NCBI RefSeq assembly: GCF_009695655.1
Contig: NZ_VUNM01000018.1
Span: 1-48,425, forward strand
Direction of reading: 5' to 3'
DNA from: Sharpea porci
Lineage (GTDB): Bacteria > Bacillota_I > Bacilli_A > Erysipelotrichales > Coprobacillaceae
DNA length: 48,425 nucleotides
A program made the position numbers and the translations under genes. Within the stretch, counting starts at the first letter, position 1; each line of letters starts with the position of its first letter. This document shows, piece after piece, positions 13,693 through 21,137 of this stretch. Under the pieces are notes generated by a model. That model did not search any database. It was not told the DNA's origin and saw nothing but the letters and a program-made list of their open reading frames with translations.

Positions 13693-14658
13693 ATGAAAAC
13701 TAAATTTACAATTGACGAACAGATTGAACACATGAAAAAGAAAGGTGTAAAATTTGAATTATTTATAGCAGATCAAGCAAAACAATTTTTGCAATACAAT
13801 ACATACTATTTCAAATTTAAGTCTTACGCTAAATCATTTGAGCGAAAAAAAGACGGAACATTTGTAAATCTTGATTTTGCCTACTTAGTTGAATTGTCAA
13901 AACTAGATGCTCATTTACGCTATTTTATAATTCATTTAAGTTTAGATATTGAACATATGTTAAAAACAAAATTGATATGTGATGTTACTAATAATCGAGA
14001 TTGTGATGGATACCATGTCACTGAATTATTTTTAGAAAGGTATCCATTAATTAATCAAAGTATTAAACGAAAAATGAATGATTCAGCTAGTGCCGATTTG
14101 ATTTATAAATACGATAATCAATGGCCTATATGGGCATTGATTGAAGTGCTATCATTTGGAGAGTTTATAAAATTGTACTCAATGTATTATGAAATCTATA
14201 AAGATGGAGCGTCAAAAGAAATAATAAGTTTATTAATTCCGCTGAAGTTTCTAAGAAATGCCGCGGCTCATAATAATTGTCTGCTCAATTCTTTAAGAAT
14301 TCCATATGAACATACTCATTTAAAAGATATAAAAACAATAAATAAAACAAGGGTCCTAACAGAAAAGGTTTCTAAGATAAAGAGCATTGGAAAAGCTTCC
14401 AGAAAAAAGAAACTTACTAATCCAATCATTCATGATTTTGTTGCATCACTATTTTTGTTTGATCAAATATGCACAAGTATTCCCATTAAAAGAGATACTT
14501 ATACTAGGCTTGACAAACTATTCAGAGCACGAATGATTCAGCATAAAGAATATTTTTCAAAGGATTTAATATTTACGTCAACTTATGATTTTATGATTAA
14601 AATAATTGATTTCCTAGAAAGTGGCATGTATAATACCGTTAGTGAACAAAAACAATAG
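13693..14658 (+). CDS. Abi_2/AbiF-like HEPN abortive-infection protein
   Basis: A 321-residue member of the Abi_2 (AbiD/AbiF) family. The N-terminus (TIDEQIEHMKKKGVKF...NTYYFKFKSYAKSF) is typical, and the HEPN ribonuclease signature R-x4-H is visible in LKFLRNAAAHNNCLLN at about residue 190-205, preceded by WPIWALIEVLSFGEFIKLY. Family members cause growth arrest or abortive phage infection by RNA cleavage. It is the last cargo gene of the island, with a strong terminator 6 bp downstream. The weak ribosome-binding site (GGGTGTGG) and structured upstream region fit tight control. Whether it is active here is not shown by sequence. Confidence 0.9.
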   Translation: MKTKFTIDEQIEHMKKKGVKFELFIADQAKQFLQYNTYYFKFKSYAKSFERKKDGTFVNLDFAYLVELSKLDAHLRYFIIHLSLDIEHMLKTKLICDVTNNRDCDGYHVTELFLERYPLINQSIKRKMNDSASADLIYKYDNQWPIWALIEVLSFGEFIKLYSMYYEIYKDGASKEIISLLIPLKFLRNAAAHNNCLLNSLRIPYEHTHLKDIKTINKTRVLTEKVSKIKSIGKASRKKKLTNPIIHDFVASLFLFDQICTSIPIKRDTYTRLDKLFRARMIQHKEYFSKDLIFTSTYDFMIKIIDFLESGMYNTVSEQKQ

Positions 14659-14663
14659 TTTTT

Positions 14664-14701
14664 AGCGGAGTACAATGCCTGCGTTGTACTCCGCTTTTTT
14701 A
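14664..14701 (+). terminator. Terminator of abiF
   Basis: AGCGGAGTACAA (14664-14675) and TTGTACTCCGCT (14684-14695), 12 perfect bp, followed by T6. It is immediately followed by the truncated integrase. Confidence 0.95.
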
Positions 14702-14738
14702 TCAAATATCCAAAGAAAAAAGATAACCCCAGGCGCAT

Positions 14739-15056
14739 ATGAGCCGTACTCGTCTAGCACGCAAGCTTGAAATGTATATCAATATATCCGGAGTTAAACG
14801 TATTACTCCTCATGGCTTTCGACATAGCCATGCATCGTTTCTTATAATGAACGGTATTGATGACAGTCTGATTGCAGAACGGCTTGGTCATACGGTCGCA
14901 GAGCTAAGGAAAACATATGCTCATGTATACAAATCAATGCGTCAAAACATGAAATCGATACACTCAATGTATGTCGTCGTACATGTGGCTACCTTGGAGA
15001 CAACTTTTGGAATAAAGGCCGCACTCAGGAGATCAAAGAAAGATTTGTTCACTTAG
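14739..15056 (+). pseudogene. Tyrosine integrase, C-terminal fragment
   Basis: Only the last part of a phage/ICE-type tyrosine recombinase remains. About 75 residues carry ITPHGFRHSHASFLIMNG (catalytic H-x-x-R), IAERLGHT (second His) and the TYAHVYKSMR segment with the nucleophile tyrosine candidate. The N-terminal arm-binding and core-binding domains are missing: a stop lies just upstream at 14724, next to the abiF terminator. The frame runs into the right direct repeat, where it reads nrdD sequence in a shifted frame to 15056. An integrase adjacent to its attachment site is the standard arrangement, which identifies the 148-bp repeat as att-derived. Confidence 0.85.
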
Positions 15057-15107
15057 ATAACAGAGTGTATAACGATAAATAGATGAAATTAAAAAGTTAA
15101 TATTTAA
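14960..15107 (+). repeat. Right direct repeat / attR-like site (displaced nrdD 3' end)
   Basis: Second copy of the 148-bp sequence at 10176-10323. In the nrdD frame it still encodes the 39 C-terminal residues and stop without mutation, although no nrdD 5' part is attached, so the duplication is recent or under conversion. Confidence 0.9.
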
Positions 15108-15130
15108 TTTAAAAACTTAATATCTATAAA

Positions 15131-15157
15131 ATGAGGCATAAAAAGCCTCATTTTTTG
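15131..15157 (+). terminator. Terminator behind the displaced nrdD end
   Basis: ATGAGGC (15131-15137) and GCCTCAT (15145-15151) followed by T6. It is likely the original nrdD terminator before the element inserted. Confidence 0.8.
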
Positions 15158-15250
15158 TTATATTTAAAAACGTAATATTCGTTCCACCTATAGCATCTTA
15201 TATGATACAATTAAGTTGTAATGCAGAGCTCTTACACATGGAGGTAAAAC

Positions 15251-15463
15251 ATGAAAATTTTTAATCATTTTTGCTTAAGCCAAAAGACTTTAACTAAGTT
15301 AAAAGGCTTAACAATAGCTGTTGCAGTCTATATGATTTTTCGAATCATATTAGGAAGCAAGCATCTACTTTTAGATTTTCTTCTTTGTACTATCGGAGCA
15401 GTGCTTATTGAGACAATAAAAGCGTTGATACGAAAGAAAACGGAAGGTAATTCAAAAGATTAG
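15251..15463 (+). CDS. Small membrane protein, copy 1
   Basis: A 70-residue protein with GGAGG eight bases upstream of its ATG. Two hydrophobic segments (about residues 20-36 and 40-56) flank the short motif GSKHLLLDF, and the C-terminus is basic and polar, so it is probably a two-helix membrane hairpin with both ends in the cytoplasm. It is paralogous to the next gene (shared MKI start, RIILGSKHLLLDF versus RVIVGSHNLLLDF, identical SKD end). I do not recognise a family. Immediately outside the integrative element. Confidence 0.7.
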   Translation: MKIFNHFCLSQKTLTKLKGLTIAVAVYMIFRIILGSKHLLLDFLLCTIGAVLIETIKALIRKKTEGNSKD

Positions 15464-15484
15464 TTTTAAATACCATATAGATAA
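15450..15484 (+). repeat. 35-bp direct repeat, copy 1
   Basis: Identical to 15774-15808. It covers the last codons (SKD, stop) and the following TTTTAAATACCATATAGATAA of each small membrane gene, showing a tandem duplication with a unit near 324 bp. Confidence 0.9.
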
Positions 15485-15568
15485 AATGGATAAGTTAATA
15501 TATGTTCTATTTGTAGTATCCTATATGATACAATTTAGAAGCAATTATTACTTAAAGCAGGTGAACAA

Positions 15569-15787
15569 ATGAAAATCCAAAATTTCTTAAACAAAGATAC
15601 CTTAAAAAAATTTAAAAATTATACAACTATGATTTTGCTTCTCATGATAGGTCGAGTCATAGTTGGCAGCCATAATCTACTATTAGATTTCGTATCCTTC
15701 GTTGTCATGACCATGATTTATGAAATTTTAGTATTCTTGGCAAGAAAATTCAGACAAAGAAAATCAGAAAGCTATTCAAAAGATTAG
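15569..15787 (+). CDS. Small membrane protein, copy 2
   Basis: A 72-residue paralogue of the gene at 15251, also with two hydrophobic segments around GSHNLLLDF and a basic tail (RKFRQRKSESYSKD). Its own upstream region repeats the TATATGATACAATT sequence found before copy 1, so each copy probably has a promoter. The proteins differ much more than the perfectly conserved 35-bp repeat at their 3' ends. A terminator follows at 15809. Confidence 0.7.
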   Translation: MKIQNFLNKDTLKKFKNYTTMILLLMIGRVIVGSHNLLLDFVSFVVMTMIYEILVFLARKFRQRKSESYSKD

Positions 15788-15808
15788 TTTTAAATACCAT
15801 ATAGATAA
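15774..15808 (+). repeat. 35-bp direct repeat, copy 2
   Basis: Perfect copy of 15450-15484, spanning the end of the second small membrane gene. Confidence 0.9.
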
Positions 15809-15847
15809 GTGATGAGCATATTTCAATAGTGTGGCTCATCACTTTTT
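15809..15847 (+). terminator. Terminator of the small membrane protein pair
   Basis: GTGATGAGC (15809-15817) and GCTCATCAC (15834-15842) followed by T5. Confidence 0.85.
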
Positions 15848-15862
15848 CATATACTGGAGCCA

Positions 15863-15893
15863 AAATTAAAAAGAGGATACCAAAGGTATCCTC
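15863..15893 (-). terminator. Terminator of the cyclic-di-GMP protein gene
   Basis: On the minus strand GAGGATACC (15885-15893) pairs with GGTATCCTC (15873-15881) around a TTT loop and is followed by TTTTTAATTTT. Confidence 0.88.
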
Positions 15894-15912
15894 AAACAGC
15901 TTCAAAGTGTAT

Positions 15913-18900
15913 TTATTCGTCACTACGTCTTCTACGGAAGCTATGTCCTTTATCCTGATACATATTGAAATCTGCCTTCGTAAGAAGTGTATCAAAGTTC
16001 GTAACTTTACCACGTGTCCAGGCAAAGCCAATAGCCATACTAATACCATTAATATTAGCACTATCACGCATATGTTGGATCAAGAGATGGATATCTCGTT
16101 CTTCAAGTTCTTCAGTAAGCACGATGAATTCATCTCCACCTGTTCTAAAGACATAATTCTCTCCTGCACATTCCATAAGTATTCTTGCAGTTTCATGTAT
16201 CATCATATCACCCGCATGATGACCTTTTGTGTCATTGGTATTTTTCAAGCCATTCAAATCGATGGAAATAACACCAAGTACACCATCACCCTGCCATTGA
16301 CTAATACGTTGTTCTAATGCACGACGGTTGCCTGCACCAGTCAGCTGATCTATCATACTTTGTTTTTCTAGCTCAAGCAAAATATTTCTATTTCTTACCA
16401 TTACAGCAATAAAATCTGTAAGTGTCGAATAGATTACACTGCCTCTTGAAAAGCTTTCTTCAGACGGGTTGATGACGAGGGTAAAGCCCTCTGTTTGATT
16501 CTGTAATAATAGCTGCCCAGATATAAAGCTATGGACACCATGTATTCCAAGCTTGAAATCTGGATGTTCTTTTTGAAATGCATCCATATCATGAATCATA
16601 ACGAGATGTTCTGATATGAACCTTTCGTAGAGTGCTCGTAATTCTGTTTTTGAAATGCTTTGTAGTTCTTCTTTAAGTGGTACTACACCTGGCATTGTCC
16701 ATTCATAAGTGGCACTGACAGTATTATCATCTCGTTCTTCAAAAATAAGGAAGCGTTCTGGCTGCATATCTTCAGAAATACTAGATATCGTCTGTTCAAT
16801 AGCTTTCTCTGGATCAGCTTCCTGCATACCACGGGATATAGCATCATTAGCACGTATTTCATTATAAAAGAATTCATGATTACCCGCCATTGTTTCAATA
16901 TACTCATTGATATCAAAGGCAATGGTAACCTTCAATATACGTTTATCCCATGTCATTAAAAATGATCGTACGATAAAGTTTTTTCCTTTTTTATGACTCT
17001 TATGTTTTGCCCCAAATACACGATCCATACGCAACATCAGATTAGGGCAATCTTTGCATGGTTCATTGAACCCTTCAAGCATTTTATAACACTTGCATCC
17101 CTTTAAGCTAAACTTTTCATCAATACCAAGATCTTTTCTTGCAGATTGATTCAAATAGACTAATTCATATGTCTTTGGATCACTGATAATTACATGTTCT
17201 GGAAGAGTATTCAAGATCTCCTTACTAACATAAATACGATCTTCTGTATATGGCTTTTCACCATAAGCTTCTTTTTCTGCACTATTCATTCTACGAATCA
17301 AAAGCTGCAGCATTTCATCAAGACTTAATACTTCTGATCCATAAGCTACAGCATGCATCATTGCAGAATTTGTATGAATGCCAAGCTGTCTCCATAATAC
17401 CGGAAGAACTCCAGATACTGCTGAAAGCTGTTCTTCAATACGATCTGCATTCTCTCTTTGACAGAAACAAAGAAAACAGCATAAGCCAATTCTTGCAATA
17501 GACCAGCCGAGTGTAAATGTATTTTTCACTGCTTCCGAGAATTTCATCAATATCGCTCTCGCATTTTCTCCACTCTCTTGCATTACTTCAGCATAAGCAG
17601 GAACATCAATAAGAACACCAACATAATCTATCTTATTTGAACGATATTGATCAGAGAAAAGCAAGCCCGCTTCAATCGCACCACGGAAACTCAAAAGACC
17701 AGTATCAGGATCTATTAACCCCAATCTTGATTCCTCATTATTGTCTTCCATCTTTTTTGTGTTGATCATGGCAAGTGTGCCTGCCAATTCTTTTTCTAGA
17801 TACCATGGTTTACGTTCAATACTCAGCTCGCTCACCCTGCCTTTTGACAATACGAGTTCTTCTTGAATATTGACATGTCGTGGTTTTATTTCATCATTCG
17901 CAAAATGAGTGCCAATTTCCTTCTCTGTTTTCCCTATAAATTCTGACGGATCTTTGACTCTTTCTTGTGCCTGAAGGCTTTTGCTGGCTCCAAGAATATG
18001 TCCTTTTTGATCTTCCCAATAGAATAAATAAGGGGAATCTTCGCACAATGTACGAAAGAGACTACTTTCAGCTTGGGTTTCAGGCTGAATGGCGTTATAT
18101 CCTGATATTCCAAAAGATCGACAAAATACTGGTAGAAGTGCATCTCTGTCACTCTTTCTTTCCCAGATATCTTCTCGCTCACAAAGCAAGATATTCTTTG
18201 TTGTACTTTTATAAATAATTAATGCTTCAAAGACTTCCCAGCGATATGTTCCATCAACATTTTTTATACGAAAAAGTTCAGACTGAGAAACACCATTCAT
18301 TTTTGTTTTTCTTTCGATGTTTTCAGGATGAATAAAGGTAAAAAAGCGTTCTCTGTCATCTGGATAAACAAGATTATCCGCAAAAAAAGCAATAAAGTCA
18401 TTGATTTTATGAGGAATCTTCTTTTGATTGAGTTCAGGATGGCTGGATTGTAGAATTGTTACTTCCTTTTTCCCACGTTCAAACATATAGAAGCCTTCAT
18501 AGAACTGAAAGATATCACGTAATGTATTATCCAGTGTCTTCGCCTGATTAATTTCCTCATTGTTGCTGATATTGTAGATATGTGCTTCTCCAATCCAATA
18601 ACTTTCATCTCCCGCAATCCATTTAGCACTCACTCTCATGTACTGCCCATTATCCACATAAGTCATTGTCTCTTGTGCCTTTGATTGAAAAGACTTGATC
18701 ATGAAGCGTTGGAATCTTCCACGGAATGGATATCCTGAATCACCAAGATTCTTATTAGCTTCAGCCATTCCCTGTGTTCCTGTGCTTCTCAATTCTCTTT
18801 TATAGGCATCATTTTCAATAAGAAGGGTAATATTTGAACCATCAAAACTGAAAAGAGCTGTTGGGGAATCAGAAACAACATTAACACGCTCAGCTATATT

Positions 18901-20580
18901 CATTAAATGTGCTTCTTCAGGCGTTTCAAATCGGAAATTCTTGCCATGTATAAAGGAAAATGTATCTACATAACGCATGGGCTTACCATAGTAATAACCT
19001 TGAATACGTCCACAACCAATTTTCTTTAAAAAAGAAACCTGTTCCTTTGTCTCCACACCTTCTGCTAAAGTCTTTACGCCTAGCATTCTTGCCATTGTAA
19101 CGACGGAAGTAATAATCTGTCGGCTTCGATCATCGAAGTGGCTAAAAAATCCCATATCAATTTTAATGACATCAAAGTGATAATTATGAAGTGAATTCAA
19201 TGAAGAATACTCACTCCCAAAATCATCCATCCAAACCTCATAACCAGCCTGCTGAAACGCATGAACAGTATTGGCCATACTCATATGATTTGAAAACATG
19301 ACACGTTCAGTAATTTCAAAATGTAATACTGTTCTTGGAATATTATAACGTTTCACCATCTTTTCAATAGTATCCAACGGATTAGAAACATCAAAATCAT
19401 AAGCCGAAAGATTCAATGATACTGATACTATAGGTAAGCCATTATCAATACGATCCCGCAACATCTGACAAACCTGTTCTAGCACATAGCAATCAAGACG
19501 ATTAATAAGTTGTGCATCTTCAAGCACTGGAATAAAGACATCAGGATAAATCATGCCTTTCACAGGATCTTCCCAACGTGCTAATGCTTCAAAGCCACTA
19601 AGCTTACCTGTTAATGTTCGAATAACAGGCTGATAATAAACTTTAATATAATGTTTTTCCATTGCTTGGGTGAAATGACGTAAGACATAGGACTTATCGG
19701 CAATGGTTTCTCCCATTGATGTACAGTAAATAGCAATACTGCGATTACCATCTTCCTTGATGCTATCACAGGCAATTTTGGCTGCATCAAAAGCATGTCG
19801 TAAACTATCAAGAGTATCCTTCTCGGTTGGTTTATAAATACCTACCTTCATTCGTATACCATCATCATTGATATAGTGATTCACTTCATTACAGACATGT
19901 TCTAGCTTTACTTCTAAGTCTTTAGAAGGCAGAAGTGCTACAAAACGATCTGCTGTCAAATGTCCTATAAGTGCCCCAGGAAAGTGTGTTGTGATCGTTG
20001 TAGCTATTTTCTTTATACACAAATTTCCCTGATGCATTCCATACAATCGGTTATATTCCTTAAAACTCGTTAAATCAAAAATCACCGGACAAAATGAACG
20101 AATATCATAGCGTGCCACACGTTTTTCTGCTTGTTTAAGTGCTAGTTTTAAGAAATCATGCATACCTAGCACGCCTGTTTGGTCCTTTGTCCGCATATCA
20201 CTTGAAATTTGTTCTACTGAAAAAAGTAAAAGCACATAAGCTTTCCCAAATCGTGTATCTTTCAGTGTACCAATTCCCTGAGCTCTACGAAAATGCCCAT
20301 TTTTCGTCTGGTAATCAAAAGAAATAGGAATATGATTCAAATGACCATTACCTAGTGCAGAAAGAGGCTGATAGTCTTCCTCCTCCATAAGGTTACGATA
20401 GTTTGCAGAACAAAACTGCATGAACATTTCAACAGTATCACATTCATATAATGCTGCAATTTTCTTATTTGCGAAAACAATGCGTTCACTACCATCTGCA
20501 AGAACAAAACAAACACCACCTTCAATAAGATCAAAATCTTCTTTGTATTGTTCTTGTCCATTCATATCATCTTGCTTCAT
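15913..20580 (-). CDS. Large PAS/GGDEF/EAL/GAF cyclic-di-GMP signalling protein
   Basis: A 1555-residue soluble protein; I choose the ATG at 20580 (MKQDDMNGQEQYKEDF) because GGGGAGGGG precedes it. By eye: PAS (15-125); degenerate GGDEF (140-290, site reads HLTADRF); EAL phosphodiesterase (300-545) with EALARW, SLNLSAYD, EITERV, DDFGSEYSS, KIDMGF, AEGVET and QGYYYGKP all intact; a PAS-rich region (570-970); second degenerate GGDEF (990-1140); a PAS-like segment with a cysteine cluster (CKCYKMLEGFNEPCKDCP); GAF (1265-1385); and a C-terminal GGDEF with intact GGDEF at about 1481 and no RxxD inhibitory site. It could both make and break c-di-GMP. It follows the pilus locus on the same strand, 23 bp after the sortase-like gene. 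Confidence 0.92.
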   Translation of the reverse strand: MKQDDMNGQEQYKEDFDLIEGGVCFVLADGSERIVFANKKIAALYECDTVEMFMQFCSANYRNLMEEEDYQPLSALGNGHLNHIPISFDYQTKNGHFRRAQGIGTLKDTRFGKAYVLLLFSVEQISSDMRTKDQTGVLGMHDFLKLALKQAEKRVARYDIRSFCPVIFDLTSFKEYNRLYGMHQGNLCIKKIATTITTHFPGALIGHLTADRFVALLPSKDLEVKLEHVCNEVNHYINDDGIRMKVGIYKPTEKDTLDSLRHAFDAAKIACDSIKEDGNRSIAIYCTSMGETIADKSYVLRHFTQAMEKHYIKVYYQPVIRTLTGKLSGFEALARWEDPVKGMIYPDVFIPVLEDAQLINRLDCYVLEQVCQMLRDRIDNGLPIVSVSLNLSAYDFDVSNPLDTIEKMVKRYNIPRTVLHFEITERVMFSNHMSMANTVHAFQQAGYEVWMDDFGSEYSSLNSLHNYHFDVIKIDMGFFSHFDDRSRQIITSVVTMARMLGVKTLAEGVETKEQVSFLKKIGCGRIQGYYYGKPMRYVDTFSFIHGKNFRFETPEEAHLMNIAERVNVVSDSPTALFSFDGSNITLLIENDAYKRELRSTGTQGMAEANKNLGDSGYPFRGRFQRFMIKSFQSKAQETMTYVDNGQYMRVSAKWIAGDESYWIGEAHIYNISNNEEINQAKTLDNTLRDIFQFYEGFYMFERGKKEVTILQSSHPELNQKKIPHKINDFIAFFADNLVYPDDRERFFTFIHPENIERKTKMNGVSQSELFRIKNVDGTYRWEVFEALIIYKSTTKNILLCEREDIWERKSDRDALLPVFCRSFGISGYNAIQPETQAESSLFRTLCEDSPYLFYWEDQKGHILGASKSLQAQERVKDPSEFIGKTEKEIGTHFANDEIKPRHVNIQEELVLSKGRVSELSIERKPWYLEKELAGTLAMINTKKMEDNNEESRLGLIDPDTGLLSFRGAIEAGLLFSDQYRSNKIDYVGVLIDVPAYAEVMQESGENARAILMKFSEAVKNTFTLGWSIARIGLCCFLCFCQRENADRIEEQLSAVSGVLPVLWRQLGIHTNSAMMHAVAYGSEVLSLDEMLQLLIRRMNSAEKEAYGEKPYTEDRIYVSKEILNTLPEHVIISDPKTYELVYLNQSARKDLGIDEKFSLKGCKCYKMLEGFNEPCKDCPNLMLRMDRVFGAKHKSHKKGKNFIVRSFLMTWDKRILKVTIAFDINEYIETMAGNHEFFYNEIRANDAISRGMQEADPEKAIEQTISSISEDMQPERFLIFEERDDNTVSATYEWTMPGVVPLKEELQSISKTELRALYERFISEHLVMIHDMDAFQKEHPDFKLGIHGVHSFISGQLLLQNQTEGFTLVINPSEESFSRGSVIYSTLTDFIAVMVRNRNILLELEKQSMIDQLTGAGNRRALEQRISQWQGDGVLGVISIDLNGLKNTNDTKGHHAGDMMIHETARILMECAGENYVFRTGGDEFIVLTEELEERDIHLLIQHMRDSANINGISMAIGFAWTRGKVTNFDTLLTKADFNMYQDKGHSFRRRRSDE

Positions 20581-20602
20581 GTGAATCCCCTCCCCTGGTT
20601 CA

Positions 20603-21091
20603 TCAAATCGAGCCATACATCTCCCCGACTCTTTTTGCATTGATATAAAAACATGTTTGTCCATAAGTACAGATCACAAGATCTGCATGCGTTATGTTGT
20701 CATAAGGTAATGTCCCTATATCAACGATTTGATAATATTGGATCTCTCCTGATGTCAGATGCAGTTGCAGTACTTCATCAATATTAAGTGCTTGCAGGTC
20801 TTTTTTAAATGCATCATCAACCTTGATCACATGATCATTATAGAACGGTAGAGGTTGTTTTCCAAATGCAAGTTTAAAATGCTTACCTGTGATGACACCT
20901 TTGACTTGTCTATCATCAATAACAAGATAGCCATCCGTTCCCATATAAGTCTTAGGAAAAAGCTTGTATGCTTGGTTGTAGATGGATAGGTTATTTTGAC
21001 GTATTTGATATTGTTGGTAGAAAGCATAGCCCTGCATACATCCAGCTATAATAATCAAAACACATCCTAATCCCATAACAAGCTTCTTCAT
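20603..21091 (-). CDS. Small sortase-like membrane-anchored protein
   Basis: A 162-residue protein with an N-terminal membrane anchor (residues 4-24). The remainder resembles a shortened sortase barrel: HVIKVDDAFKKD in the position of the GHRG..ARLF catalytic-His strand, LQLHLTSGEIQYYQIVDI, then ADLVICTYGQTCFYINAKRVG aligning with the TLVTCTPYGVNTHRLLVRGHRV strand of the neighbouring sortase. The His and the Cys of the catalytic triad are present about 55 residues apart; the Arg position reads Cys in my alignment, although an Arg follows six residues later. It may be a divergent or inactive sortase. It lies between the class C sortase and the c-di-GMP gene on the same strand. Confidence 0.6.
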   Translation of the reverse strand: MKKLVMGLGCVLIIIAGCMQGYAFYQQYQIRQNNLSIYNQAYKLFPKTYMGTDGYLVIDDRQVKGVITGKHFKLAFGKQPLPFYNDHVIKVDDAFKKDLQALNIDEVLQLHLTSGEIQYYQIVDIGTLPYDNITHADLVICTYGQTCFYINAKRVGEMYGSI

Positions 21092-21137
21092 AAATATATC
21101 ACCTGTTACTATTTTAACACATGATTAAATAACAAGA

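Larger units (their letters stand above)
10176..15107 (+). mobile_element. Decayed integrative element (genomic island) inserted in the nrdD 3' end
   Basis: The segment is bounded by a 148-bp direct repeat (10176-10323 and 14960-15107, one mismatch: T10217 versus C15001) carrying the nrdD 3' end, and a tyrosine-integrase fragment abuts the right repeat. This is the classic footprint of site-specific integration into a gene end with restoration of the reading frame. Cargo: an IS1595-type insertion, divergent XRE regulators, an HsdR-N-type protein and an Abi_2/AbiF protein. Codon use is more AT-rich than in the neighbours. With most of the integrase missing, the island is probably immobile. I cannot exclude that the duplication came from homologous recombination with foreign nrdD DNA. 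Confidence 0.82.
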
